64,000 nucleotides of DNA from Calliphora vicina. Taxonomy: Eukaryota > Arthropoda > Insecta > Diptera > Calliphoridae. Below the pieces are notes generated by a model. The model was given only the letters and a program-made list of their open reading frames with translations. It was not told where the DNA came from and did no database searches. Shown here piece after piece: positions 43,811-56,080 of this stretch (its first letter is position 1; each line of letters begins with the position of its first letter). The translations under genes were made by a program, and so were the position numbers. The DNA lies in contig NC_088780.1 in NCBI RefSeq assembly GCF_958450345.1, positions 5,516,501 to 5,580,500 on the forward strand, written 5' to 3'.

Positions 43811-46800
43811 ATTTAACCATTTAATTTTTATAAATAGATAATAAGAAATTTAATTATCACTTTTTTTGTTCACATTTATTAAAAAATCTATTTCTTTTTT
43901 GGAATAATTTTAGTTTAAGATCTTTGTTCAGAATTATAAAAAATCAACTTTATAATTAATTTCATAAATTACCAGATATTTAATAGTCTGACATCTTTGC
44001 TTGAAAATTTTGTAAAAAAAAGTACATGGAAATTTTTCAAAATCAAACAGCTTTTGATTTTTACAGAATTTCTACTGGTTTCTATATTTCTGCACTTATA
44101 TTAATAAAATGAATTCTAAATAAATCTCAACATTAATAACATAAACATTTAATTAATTTGGGGCATATTTCTAGCTATTAAATTAATAATGCATTTAGGT
44201 TTATTTTTTATTCTCCGAAAAGTAGGCTATAAAAATGTAATACAACCTGTACCTGGCAATTATGTTGTAAAATATTAATAGACCATCATGTTTGGCTAAA
44301 TGAAATATTTTACGCTGTAGAAAAGTATATTAGTGAAGTATTTTGATTAAGAATTTTTAAATTTAATATTAAAAGGCCATGGAAATTAATAAATTTGTTT
44401 TTTTTGTTGTTATATAGCAATTTTTTTAATAATTTAAATCGAAACACATTGTTAGACTTCCATTTTTTAACAAATATTATTTTCAAATCTTTTTGTAACA
44501 CATTTATGTAGCACTTTTTATTTTAGTTGATTAAAATTATTTTCTTTTCAAAATTTAAATTAATGCTTTCAAGCTTAATATCCCAGAAAACTGTACTGGT
44601 TTCCAGTTGCATTAGCCACTATATTTTAATTTATAACACTTTTATATTGTATTTAATTCAAAAAAGTTAAGTTTGCTCTGTTTTCATTTGTTTTTTTTTA
44701 TTATTTTATTGCTGAAAAATTTCTGTGTACGGTCACTTAACTACATAATTTATTGTATAAACTGTGGTATTTGTTTTAAAACAAAAGGCGCCTAAATGTA
44801 TACACTTGTTTTGGTTTTCATTTGTGTTAGAGTGAAAAGCTTGAAAACATTGAAAAGGCTGCTTGCTAGTGGTTTTATGACACATTTTGTTCTCATTTGT
44901 GTTAGAATTTTTTATTTTTTTATATATATTTTGTTTTCTTTTCTATATTATATAGAATTGTGTTTTAAATGCTCATAACTACTAAACACATGTGTGTTTT
45001 ATGGTTACTGTAGATATTTTCATGTTATTATCTGGCCAATGTAGGATGTTTTTTTGTTAACGTTGTTGCTAAATGCCAATGTACTTTAAGTGGAGTACAA
45101 GTTAAGGAAGCACATTAGTTTGAAACATTTTAATTTATGTACGACCACTAGTCGTTTTTCACAGAAACTAATTTTATGTTAAACTGTAATATAAATTGAT
45201 TAGCCTTAAAGATAGGCTACGGAAAAAATTAATATATGTATATACTTTTTTTTATATTTTCTTTGTTGTTGTTTTGTTGTATTTTCCACGCACTTGTTTT
45301 AGGTTACTTTCTGATATTAAGCTGTCTTAAAATTTAATTCACGCGACCGAGAAAATCTAACGTAGTTTGTAGAGAGTTGATTTTTCTAAAGAATTATTAA
45401 GATTCTTTTTTAATTATTATTAAGGTTTTTTTTAACTTTTTTGTTAGATTTTTTTTTTATATATTTTTCACAATTTCTTTTTTTTTAAAGCAAAAATAAA
45501 CTAAACCGTACGCTTAAAGATTTTCTTAGATTTGAGTAGCGTTTTAAACGAGCGTATTCCAACGACTGAGGCTGTCATCGTTTTCAAGTACACAAACACA
45601 GCATAAAAAGTATTATAGTTTTTTTTTTATACATTTTTATTCTTCTTTCATTTGATTGTGTGGAAAAAGAACATCCTCGGTAGTAACATGTACTTCAAAT
45701 TTCATAGTGGAACTTATTTTATTTAGCTCTCAATCTCCACAACTCTCAAATAGGGAAAATACATGAAGGCGCAGGTTTTATTTTCCTGTTTCCTAAAGCC
45801 TTCCATACAGAATTATACATTTAACTAACAATTTGTTGAGTCGCTGGAAGAAATATGGGAAAGAATATGAAAAGGAGTGAGCGATTGAGAGCTATAACAA
45901 GAGCTAGAGAGTTGTGTAATGGTTGGGAATAATGTGTAGAGGAATTTTCAATCAGCTGTTTTTGACATTTAGGTTTGCTTCTTCTTGTTATGTGGCCGAG
46001 TGTGTGAAAATGTATGTGTATATTGGTGTACAAGTTCCTGTATAGCTAAACATTGTTATTGTCTTAATATTGAAATATACATACATAGATATGCATACAT
46101 ACACTCGTGTATTCCAATAAAACATTTTGTTTATCAAAAGGACAAAAAATATAAGGCACAGAACAAACAAAAAAAAAACACATGAAACAAATTGACATGT
46201 TGTGGAAGGTAATGGTTGTAAAAGACACGTTATACTGGTTATTTCATTAAATTGAAAATTTATAATAAAACATAAAAGGCTAAAAGTGACGTTTTACACC
46301 TAAAAAGAAATTAAGAAGAAAATTTTCAATTTGAAATTTATTAAATAATAAAATTCATAAGTGCAAAATTTAGTTTCAAACACTTTTGAAATTAATTCTC
46401 TACATTCTGAAATATATGAATAATTATTACTACGATTTATTTGTTATGTTGTAATTTTATTATTCTTATCATAACTCATAAGAATACTTTAGTTTATTAG
46501 CTAGTTTTTGTGATTTTAGAAATTTCTTTATTGTTTAATTTTCAATTTCATTTGCTTTTTGCCAAAATTGTTAACCACATTTGATAAGCCTACATCTTTT
46601 TCTTTTCCAGCCTATTTATGCTGCAAAAAAAACTGTAATAGTTTTTCTTAAGTTTTAACCACAAATGTTGGTATTGTTTATTTTGTTTTAATAAGAAAAC
46701 AAAAAACAAATAACCTAAAAATATGTTACACTCTTTGTTTTCTCATAAGCCTAAAATAGTACTACAAGTTTTGTTAAAAGAGCATAAGGCTGAACGCTCT

Positions 46801-47537
46801 TTATAATGCATTGCGTTCCACTTTGTGGCACTTATGTTAGCCTTAAATTATGCTTTATTTTAACTTCATTATTATGATTTTCCCTTCTAAAAATATTTCT
46901 CAATAGTATTTATATCGCGGCTTTTATAAAGCTCTCTTTTAATGCTATTTGCGTATGTACTCCCTTAAAGTATGTTAAACTTTGTGAAGCAAGAGTTTTG
47001 GAAATGGTGTTGGTTTTTGACATTATAGACATACATTAATTGTTTATTTAAATAGATATAAAATTAAAAAAAATAAATATTTTACAAGATCTAATTAGTT
47101 TGAGCATGTGCAATTAAAAATGTCAGTTGCAACATTAGCCAAAATTATTAATTGCTCTTTCTGATATAACGAAGTCGCTAAATGAAATTACAAACATTAT
47201 TTCAGTTAACAAATAAGTTTAAGTTTGTGGATATCAACAGAATAATTAATAAGTGCTTATGAAAGAAAAAGTTATTTGGGAAATTGATGCAGTATACTTT
47301 AACATTTAACCTAAAACAGAAAAGTGTTTGCAATTAAAATTTTACTTTACAATAAAAATGCTATCTGACTGCAAATTCCTTTAAACAACTCGAATTTCAA
47401 CGTTTACAAAAACATAGTAATAAGAAAGAATTGCTGATTAGTTAACAACAGAAATTAAGTTATCAAGTTATTATAATCCACATGTCATATTAATTTTGTG
47501 CCGACCACTGCATTAGATATATCGGTTGAAAGAAAAA
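43811..47537. other. AT-rich non-coding stretch
   Basis: No gene supported. Su(Hw)-like words lie at 44,214, 44,790, 45,203, 46,713, 46,840 and 46,962. Poly-T tracts are common near 44,690 and 45,420-45,490. Confidence 0.45.
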
Positions 47538-48940
47538 CAAGTAAGAGAGCTATATTCGGATGTGCCGAATCTTATATACCCTTCACCAAATTATACTTTA
47601 AAATAAAATTTAAAATTGTTTTCAACATTTTTATAAATTTTTTTTAAATTTATTTTAACCTTTATGTCAACGGCAACATACCTGGGTATGTTTTGCATTT
47701 TTAAAATGCTGTAGCTCTGAATTGGATAATCGGATCGACTTGAAGTTTCTTGATATCCTAGCCAAAACTATTTTCCGCAATTGTCCTTAGTTTGGTTAGG
47801 ATAGGATCACATGTTTGGAAGATAAAGCCCATTTACAAAGTTGCACCCTTACGTCAACAGCATACATACCTGGGTATCCATAGTAAAACGCATGCAAATA
47901 TAATGATAAAATTAAAAAGTATAGAATTTTTTCAACATTTTTACCCACCCTACTCAACATTTTTGATAACGGCGGGTCCAAGTATATCCCGATTTTCTCC
48001 ATTTTTCTTTTATTGGACTACAAATGAAACAAATGTTTATGTCAAACAAAAAAGGAGTTATTTAAAAATCTTGACGGTCTCCAAAGTTATATGTATTTGA
48101 ATTTAAAAAAATTTTAAAAGGCGATTTTTCTCTAGTTTTTAGGAAAAAAATACTTTTTTTATTTTTAAGTTATCTAAAAAATTTCAAACATGATGTATAA
48201 GGAATTTAAACTTTTTGAAAAGCTAACTTTATACTAAATATTTTAAATGAAAAAAAAATTAAAAATTCTTGATACGGAGGGGACCAGGTCCATTCAAATA
48301 ACGCCTATTTTTTATGTAAAATTAAAATTTAGGGCAAAAATTCTCAAATCGCATAGTCGATATCAAAATAAGGTAAGCTATTTTAAAGGGCCAAATATAT
48401 TCTTAATTATTTTGTAAAGGGTTCCGATAACCGCGCTTCTGGTGTAGATATTATAGCAAAAAAACTAAAAAATCACATTTTTGGGATTTTAAAAAATTTT
48501 TGGGGAATTACGTGATTCCTAATTATAAATTTTCAAAATTTGTTTTTATTTTTCTACATCTAATATAAAAGTCTATATAACTGTGAAATTTCATTAAAAA
48601 CTATTGATAAATAAAAAAATTATTTGAATTTGAAAAATTTGTATCTTTGCAAAAACTCAATAAAAAGCATTTTCTGTCATACCTACACAACCACTTTTTT
48701 CAAAAAACAATGACTAAATGTAAGAGTAAAACTGGTTATCATAAAAGTTTTGAACCGTTTGTCTATTTCTAACAAAATAAAAAAAAAATAATACAGAAAT
48801 TCCAACAAACGAGTTTGATATTAGCATTTTTATGCTAACGGCAGCCATTCACCATACAAAACGTATGAACATACCCAGGTATGTTGCTGTTGACGTTCTG
48901 CTGTTGACATAAGGGTTAAAAAAGTTTTTTTTTCCAAATA
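47538..48940 (-). mobile_element. Helentron-type element, family A copy 5 (fragment, interrupted by element D)
   Basis: Its 3' end lies at the left: CAAGTAAGAGAGCTATATTC then GGATGTGCCGAATCTTATAT. About 115 bp later it is interrupted at a TTAA by element D. Family A poly-A/T text (AAAAGTTTTTTTTTCCAAAT) resumes after the second TTAA and then ends. Only the last 140 bp or so of the element survive. Confidence 0.7.
47659..48915. mobile_element. 1,257-bp TTAA element family D, copy 1 (piggyBac-like, non-autonomous)
   Basis: TTAA at 47,655-47,658 and 48,916-48,919. Ends read inward CCTTTATGTCAACGGCAACA then TACCTGGGTATG, and CCCTTATGTCAACAGCAGAA then CGTCAACAGCAACATACCTG. Both carry the palindrome CATACCTGGGTATG, and a third copy of this phrase (ACGTCAACAGCATACATACC) lies at 47,852 inside. 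TTAA plus a CCC start points to piggyBac. A 102-residue ORF near the left end shows no transposase motifs. Copy 2 at 40,785 keeps only the right end. Confidence 0.8.
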
Positions 48941-48944
48941 TGCT

Positions 48945-50088
48945 TAATAACAAGTAACTTGATGACTATAGCTCATTATTTAATTGTTATTGAGTCTTCA
49001 ATAACAATTTTCTTCAGTTAAAGAAAATATATTCAAAATTGTTAAGTTTTTCTATATAGTCTAAGAAAAGGAATAGCTGCCCTGAGACTGACGTAAGCAA
49101 TAAATGTGATAGTGGAATTCTATTTTATAAATTGTTTACTATCACAAGGTCTTGGTTTTCTATACAAAGGTTTTGAGGTGCATAAAAAGTCTCTTTCGTA
49201 GATCTACTATATAACATAACTATCATACTAATGTACTGGACACATACTTCAAATTTAGTTTCGGGAATTTGTCTATTGGAAATCGGAAATACAGTCAAAC
49301 AATATTCTGGAACATTTTGTTATAGTTTTAGGAATGCTAGTTTTTTGATTTATAAAACCAACTTCAGCTCATTTAAAAGAATTTTGTAATGATAATAGGT
49401 TGTATCCAGATTCCTATTTTAGTCGGAGTCGTTCATTTGAGCAATCCATGAGTACTTGGGAATGGTAATGCAGATTTCAAACTTTAAATTCTTCCACCTT
49501 TTATACAGCCAATATGCTACTCTTATTACAATCAGATTACGACAGATACCCTTATAACAATTTGAAAGGCTATATCTACTAGCCTTTCAAATTGTTCAAA
49601 ACAACAGACCAGTTTTAGGTAATTTGGTCCACTTTCACATACAGTATCTCGAAAACTAGGTGATCGTCATTCTATAAAAAAAATTGTACAGTTTGCTCTA
49701 TATTTGTTTAGGTAAATCGATATTTACCAACTATCCAGTTTTTCAATATTTCTCAACTTTAATGGAAAATAAAAAAAATATAAATTTCTATATTTGCCAT
49801 ATTTTCAAAATAAGTTCTTTGATTATTTCTTTACCTAATGAAAAAATGTCCAGCTGACCATCTTAGTCCCATTTTTTGTTAGAAGTAAAATTTGGTAAAA
49901 GACATGGTTCCAAAAATGTGTTGCATGCATTTTTGGTCAATTTATGACATACTATAACCGAGAAAACCCATTTGATATACGTTCTTTTACGGATTATTTT
50001 ACAAAAAATTTAAAAATAAATTAAAAAAAAACATTTTTCTTAAATTTTGTCTGGAATAATTTTAAATAATAAAGAAACAAAAAAAGAA
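48945..50088. other. AT-rich non-coding stretch
   Basis: No gene seen. It holds the perfect hairpin at 49,556-49,596. Confidence 0.45.
49556..49596. repeat. perfect 17-bp hairpin
   Basis: AACAATTTGAAAGGCTA, a 7-base loop TATCTAC, then the exact reverse complement TAGCCTTTCAAATTGTT. No poly-T or gene context tells its role. Confidence 0.8.
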
Positions 50089-50755
50089 CAAGAAAGAGAG
50101 CTATATTCGGTTGTGCCGAATCTTATATACCCTTCACCAAATTATACTTTAAAATAAATTTTTAGGTAAACAAAATTTTATTTTTTTTTTAATTGGTTTT
50201 CAATATTTTTTTTTTTCGAAATTGTTTTTATTTTTTTTTAAATTTTTTTTTTTTGGAAAAAAAATTTATGAAAAAAAAATTTGTTGATGAAAAAAAAATT
50301 CGGGTCAAAAAATATTTTTCCCGATTTTGACCCATTGTAGGTCCAACTACTATAGCCTTATCTACATCGTTGCAATGGACTTTGAAATATCTATCATTAG
50401 ATATCCATATTGTCTATATTAATGACTTAGTAATCCAGATATAGATCAAAAATAGGTCAAAAATCGAGGTTGTCCCGGACGGATTTTGCTGATTTTAAAT
50501 AGAAAACTTCTCGAAAGCATGTCTGACAGAATTATTGAAGATTTGGATCCCGAAGATATCTGGGGTCTTCAGAAAATTGATTTCAACTAACAGACGGACA
50601 GACAGCAGACAGACAGACGGACGTGGCTTAATCGACTCCGCTATCTATAAGGATCCAGAATATATATACTTTATAGGGTCGGAAATGAAAAATGTAGGAA
50701 TTACAAACGGAACGACAAACTTATATATACCCTTCTCACGAAGGTGAAGGGTATA
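50089..50755 (-). mobile_element. Helentron-type element, family A copy 6, full length
   Basis: About 667 bp. The left side is the element 3' end, CAAGAAAGAGAGCTATATTC then GGTTGTGCCGAATCTTATAT. The right side is the 5' stem-loop, ACCCTTCTCACGAAGGTGAA then GGGTATA. It is close to copy 4 in body sequence (shared TGACAGAATTATTGAAGATT and ATCTGGGGTCTTCAGAAAAT), so both belong to one subfamily, with CAGACGGACAGACAG expanded here. Confidence 0.85.
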
Positions 50756-53059
50756 ATAAAACATTTAATTTTACATCACATAAAAATGTTTTATCCACAA
50801 ATTTCAACCTAAAAGGGGTAAAACCCTTTTCAAACACTCATTTCATAGGTTGATCAATTATGTATCCCATTTAGTTCAAAAGTTATGATTTTTGCAACGA
50901 ACAAACTCAAATGGAGCCACTGTGCCAAGTTATGAACGTTAAGGACTCCAGGTGATCAATTATTTTGTTATTGATAATTTCAATATCAGTAACCAAACGG
51001 AAACGAAGCAAAGAACATCTGGACAAACTCTCACGAAGTTAATATTACTCTTAACCAATATTTTTTTACAGTTAAGTTTTCGCTCGCTCTTTCTTATCAT
51101 TTTATTATCAATTTCTGTACACGGTTGTCATTAATAAGTGCCTACACGTATACAACATAATATTGTCTCTTTTAGTAGCTAAAAATTATGTTAGGCTATT
51201 TAAATAATAAAATTATCTTAAGTTATAACAAAATACTTAAGATTACTCGAGCTGTTACGTACGTGTGTAGAACAATATTCCTCTTAATAATAAAATGAGC
51301 CTAAAAATATACTCCACAAATTATAAATTAACTTAAGTAATTTTGTATGACTCTCTCTCGCTCTCTTTTGAATTAAAGAGTATTTTATGGAATGCAATTT
51401 GTTTTGCTTCTTTTGTTTTGTTTACTCTTAGTTTGTCAGCCTGAAAATATGCCTGGTTTTTTATACATTCGCATTTTCTCTTTGTAATTTGTGGACCAAG
51501 AGTTAATTTTTGTTTGTGTTCATTTATTTATTTGTGTCTTTTTACTTTTAGTTTAACATTCTTGTTGTAAATCTCGTGTCTTCTTTTAAGGTTTTTGTAT
51601 CTTTACTGTATAGTCTGCATTTAATTTACGGTCGTTGTAGTTTTAAATGTTTTATGTGGATTTTGTCGTCATTTGTGTATGTTGATGTGTGCATTAGAGT
51701 CTTGTTTTTCGTTTCTGTTTGAGTTTTTTGCTTCATCTTAAATGTTTATCTTACCGCACCCTTTCCTGTTGGCGTTCTTTTTTTTTCGCTTGACGCTTTA
51801 GTTTTTTTCTATATGTTTTCGTTATTTTTGTTTTTATATACTTACTTCATGCCACTTTTTCTTGCCGCTGCTGCTGCTGCTACTGATGATGTTGTTGTTT
51901 TTGCTGTAAGGCTTTTAAAGCATATAGAACCTTATTTCTGGTTTGTTGGTGTTGGTATTAGTGTTGCTTTTGTTTTCGCTTTTTATTTCCTTCCACATTC
52001 ATACTCGTATGACCAAACAAAAGTCAATGATTGGCAACCATTGACTGACTGACTTTAGTAACAACATTGATGGGTGAAAGGGATTTTTTTTTGTTTGTAT
52101 AGAAGAGTGTTTGTGTATATGAGCGGTAGTGTGTCACTGGGTGCTGGTATCTGAGTCCTTGTAAGCTGTAGTGTTAATTTTTCTTTATGTTTTTATTATG
52201 CTGGCCGGGCCGGTTGTTTGGTTTGTTGATTTTTTTTTGTTTTTTTTATTATTTTGTTGTTACATTTTTGTTGCTGGTCAGGTTTATGTTGCCGTTGGTT
52301 GGTAAGTTTGTATAAAAAATTGTTTGCTGCGGTTTTTACGCCTCTTGTATTAAGTATTGATGTTCTTTTCGATACAGTAAACATAGTTCTGTTGTTCACA
52401 ATATAGCCAGCCAGCCAGCACTACTTTTATCCATCCAAGATAATAGTGATTATCGTTTACAACTTTTGGTAAACAAATAAAAACCCCACGTAAGTACTTG
52501 TACTCTAAAGTAGTGTAGAATTAACAAGCAAAATGTTAAGACCACAAGGGTTTTCCAACACAAAACAATTAAGACTTCATTCAGATCCTTTAGTTTTTAT
52601 TTATTTGTATACACTCGTAGTTATATTTTGTTTTTAGTTATTATCTGTAATTAAATTAAGGTCAAGGAGAATTGTTACCCTCCTTGTACCATTCACTTGT
52701 GAAACTGGCTGAATGACTGAGTTAGTTAGCGAGTGAGTGGCTGGTTGTTTGGCTTACTGTGCTTTATGTTCTTGTTGGTTGGTTTTTTTCTGCCATTTTT
52801 TTTATTTTTTAAATAAGCCTTAAAGTATGCTTTTCAGCATTAAATAAAATATTAACATACAAACTGTTAATCAGCTTGGGGAATTCATATCAAGTTGGTG
52901 TGTGCTTTTTTTTTCTTACACTGCTGCTTTTGCATGTATTTATGGTTGTTTTAAACATTTGTGTAACGTGGCAGGATTATAAAGGGTTTGAAATAATTAA
53001 TGCATTTATGATTATTTAAAACTGATTTCAGTTTAGTCTTACATACGTAATTAAATAAA
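50756..53059. other. AT-rich non-coding stretch with triplet-rich low complexity
   Basis: No gene supported. GCTGCTGCTGCT at about 51,866 and GTTGTT near 51,890 open a 79-residue frame with no domain. Su(Hw)-like words lie at 51,299, 51,439 and 52,817. Confidence 0.45.
52817..52831 (+). promoter_or_regulatory. Su(Hw)-like motif (GCCTTAAAGTATGCT)
   Basis: A full 15-base match to the recurring word GCCTWAAAGTATGCT, in sequence that is not part of any repeat I could define. Confidence 0.3.
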
Positions 53060-54769
53060 CAAAATGTATACGAGTAATCGTTGAAATTCAAGCAGAAAAT
53101 TATTTAAAACTTTTAAGAAAACTATTTCTTTTAATACTCTTTGATAAAAATAAATATTAGTCAAAAAACGGATATAAAAATCAAGATTAATGAAAAGTAA
53201 TTACTTAAAAAAATGTCTTACTTATGTAAAACTGATCCAAATTCAATCTCATTTACGTAAATTTTGTTATTTCATTGAATTTGTAATCGGAATTTTATCG
53301 ACAAAGTATATTAAAAATGTTGCCACTAAGATTATTTGTTAAAACTCAAAAGTAACCACTTTGATAAACAACTGGTTACTTATGTAAATCTGTTTTAAAT
53401 TAACTCTCGTTTACCAAATTTATGAAATTTTGAAAAGAATACTATTGCTACTGAGATTTTCTGCTGAGCAGTAAAATTTACCAAAAGTAACCACCATTCA
53501 AATGAACTCTCTACTTATGTAAAACGTCTAAATTTATTCCCATTTATGAAATTTGAGGCAAATGACCATATTTGATTATTAACCAATTAGTCGATATTTT
53601 AATTTAAGTCAACGAAATTTATTTACATCTTTTTAGATAAAAATCTAAATTATCCATAAGCGTTACTTATGTTAAACTTACTTTAAATGGAATTCATGAA
53701 AGACGAGTAACCGTTTGATTTATCACTTTCTAATCGGTATTTAGTCAAAAAGTAGTGACAAAATTTATTTAAAATCTTTAAGAAAACAATTTCTAGAGAA
53801 ATTTTTTGTCAAAGATAAAAAATAACTAAAAGTAACCACTTCACAAAACTACTCCTACTACTTCTTGAATAATGTTATGAAATTTGAGATAAGTAACCGT
53901 TTGATTTTAACTTAGTAATCGATATTGTGTCATAATAAAATTTATTTAAAACTTTTGCAAATTTTAAAAATTAATCAAAAGTAACCACTCTTTAAAATTA
54001 GACGTTACTTATGTAAATCATTCCTAAATTTATTGCCATTTATGTGGCTTAATTGACTTCATTGAATTTATGAAATTTCTGACGAGTAACCGTTTGAATT
54101 TTTACTAAGTATTCGGTATTTGAAGATAAAGTCCTAACGAAATTTATTCAAAACTTTTAAGAAAACTATTTGCTTATAAGTTTTGTTGCTAAAAATTATA
54201 ATTAACCGAAAGTAACCACTTTGCAAATGTACTATTTCATACTTAAAAGTGTCCTAATTGCTTCACAACGCTAGGGGTACTTCTTGATTAATGTTATAAA
54301 ATTTGAGATAAGTAACCGTTTGATTTTAACTTAGTAATCGATATTTGAAGTGTTCATAATAAAATTTATTTAAAACTTTTGCAAATTTTAATAATTAATC
54401 AAAAGTAACCACTCTGAAAAAATTAGTCGTTAGTTATGTAAATCATCCCTAAATTTACTGCCATTTATGTGGCTTACTTGAATTCATTGAATTTATGAAA
54501 TTTCTGACGAGTAACCGTTTGAATTTTTACTAAGTATTCGGTATTTAAAGATAAAGTCTTAACGAAATTTATTCAAAACTTCAAAGAAAACTATTTGCTT
54601 ATAAGTTTCGTTGCTAAAAATTATATTTAACCGAAAGTAACCACTTTGAAAATATACTATTTCTTACTTAAAAGTGTTCTAATTGGTTACCATTTATGTC
54701 AGTAACGGTTTAATTTTTCAATAAATAATCGATATTTAAAGAAAAAGTCACAATAAAATTTATTATAAA

Positions 54770-55785
54770 CTAGTGGACCGCCCGGCTTCGCAAGCTAGCA
54801 TTTACTAATGTTAGTTCTTCAAGTTTTTCCAACCCACACCTGCCTGTTCTTATTTATTTGCAAATAAAATATCTAAATTAGTACTGCATACTTTAGGGAG
54901 CTTTTTATTACAGTTGGCTGGACTCAAAAAATAAAAATCCGAGTTTTACCTGGAATTTCTGAATTTTTTCTTTACAAACCATCTACTGAAAATTTCGAAT
55001 CGAATAAAAACAAGTAAGAGAGCTATATTCGGCTGTGCCGAATCTTATATACCCTTCACCAAATTATACTTAAAAATATATTTTTGTTTTAAATATTTTT
55101 ATTTAAACAAAATCAAAATTTTTTTTCCAAATTGTTTTTTAATTTTTTTTAAAAAAAGTTTTTTCAAAATTTTTTTTTTTTAATTTATTTAATTAATTTT
55201 TTTAGAAAAAGAATTTATACAAAAAAAAATTTTTGATGAAAAAAAAATTCGGGTTAAAAAATATTTTTTTCCGATTTTGACCCATTGTATGCCCAACTTA
55301 CTATGGTCTTATATACGTCGTTGCAAAGGTCTTTGAAATATCTATCATTAGGTATCCATATTGTCTATATTAATGACTTAGTAATCCAGATATAGGTCAA
55401 AAATAGGTCAAAAATCGAGGTTGTCCTAGTTTTTTCCTTATATCTAAGCCATTTTATCGATTTAAAATAGCGACCGAGCCGGAAGAATTTCGGAAATGTT
55501 GATGTATGAATCGTGTATGTAAGTTATTTGGGGGCTTCGGAAAGTTGATTTCAACACACAGACGGAAAGACGGACATGACTATATCGATTCCGCTATCTA
55601 TAACGATCCAGAATATATATACTTTATGGGGTCGCAAGTGAAAAATGTGGAAATTACAAACGGAATGACAAACTTATATATACCCTTGCCACTCATGGTG
55701 AAGGGTATAAAAATCAGACAAATCCAGCCGTTCTTACGTGATGCTATTACATACATGGACCATTTCATTTTTATATATATAGATT
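54770..55785 (+). mobile_element. interspersed repeat family E, copy 2, interrupted by family A copy 7
   Basis: The left half (CTAGTGGACCGCCCGGCTTC to AATTTCGAATCGAATAAAAA) and right half (ATCAGACAAATCCAGCCG to TATATATAGAT) join to match copy 1 at 43,497. It lies inside the tandem array, giving a three-level nest. It carries the same TGCATACTTTAGGGAG word at 54,885. Confidence 0.75.
55012..55710 (-). mobile_element. Helentron-type element, family A copy 7, full length
   Basis: 699 bp or so. Left end CAAGTAAGAGAGCTATATTC then GGCTGTGCCGAATCTTATAT; right end ACCCTTGCCACTCATGGTGA then AGGGTATA. Flanks CGAATAAAAA and AATCAGACAAATCC rejoin to the uninterrupted CGAATAAAAAAAAATTAGCC of repeat E copy 1, so the ends are exact within the A run and there is no duplication. 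Belongs to the subfamily with CATGAGTGGCAAGGG at the 5' stem-loop, like copy 8. Confidence 0.88.
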
Positions 55786-56080
55786 TTTAGGACAACTATT
55801 TCTACTGAGGCTTTTACCCTAAATCCAAATTTTACCAAAGAGAATTTACTTTGGAAAACTAATTGTAACTTATGTAAAACTGAATTTTAAGTTGACGGAC
55901 AATCGTCTAATTTCTTAACTATTAATCAGCATTTGAACAATTTATATTGAAAATTGTTTGAATCATTTAAGAAAACTATGGTTTATAAGACATTTTTCTT
56001 TAAATCAAAAGTAACCAATTTGCAAAATTAAAAGCTACTTAAGTAAGAACGTTCTAACCTCAATCAAATTTATGTAACTT

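Larger units (their letters stand above)
53060..56080. repeat. diverged tandem array with GTAACC units, interrupted at 54,770-55,785
   Basis: The phrase AGTAACCACT recurs at about 53,351, 53,831, 53,979, 54,211, 54,405 and 54,635, with variants at 53,486 (AGTAACCACC) and 56,010 (AGTAACCAAT). It alternates with GAGTAACCGTTTG-like phrases at 53,706, 53,893, 54,083, 54,307 and 54,510. Basic spacing is irregular, 140-240 bp. A higher unit of about 425 bp is visible: GTTACTTATGTAAATCATTC at about 54,004 and GTTAGTTATGTAAATCATCC about 425 bp later. Array sequence resumes after repeat E. No coding sequence. Confidence 0.75.

Noticed and set aside
51813..52052. Triplet-rich ORF starting MFSLFLFLYTYFMPLFLAAA, resembling one at 36,129
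   Set aside because: Both come from GCT/GTT low complexity. No domain, no codon constraint visible, and different flanks.
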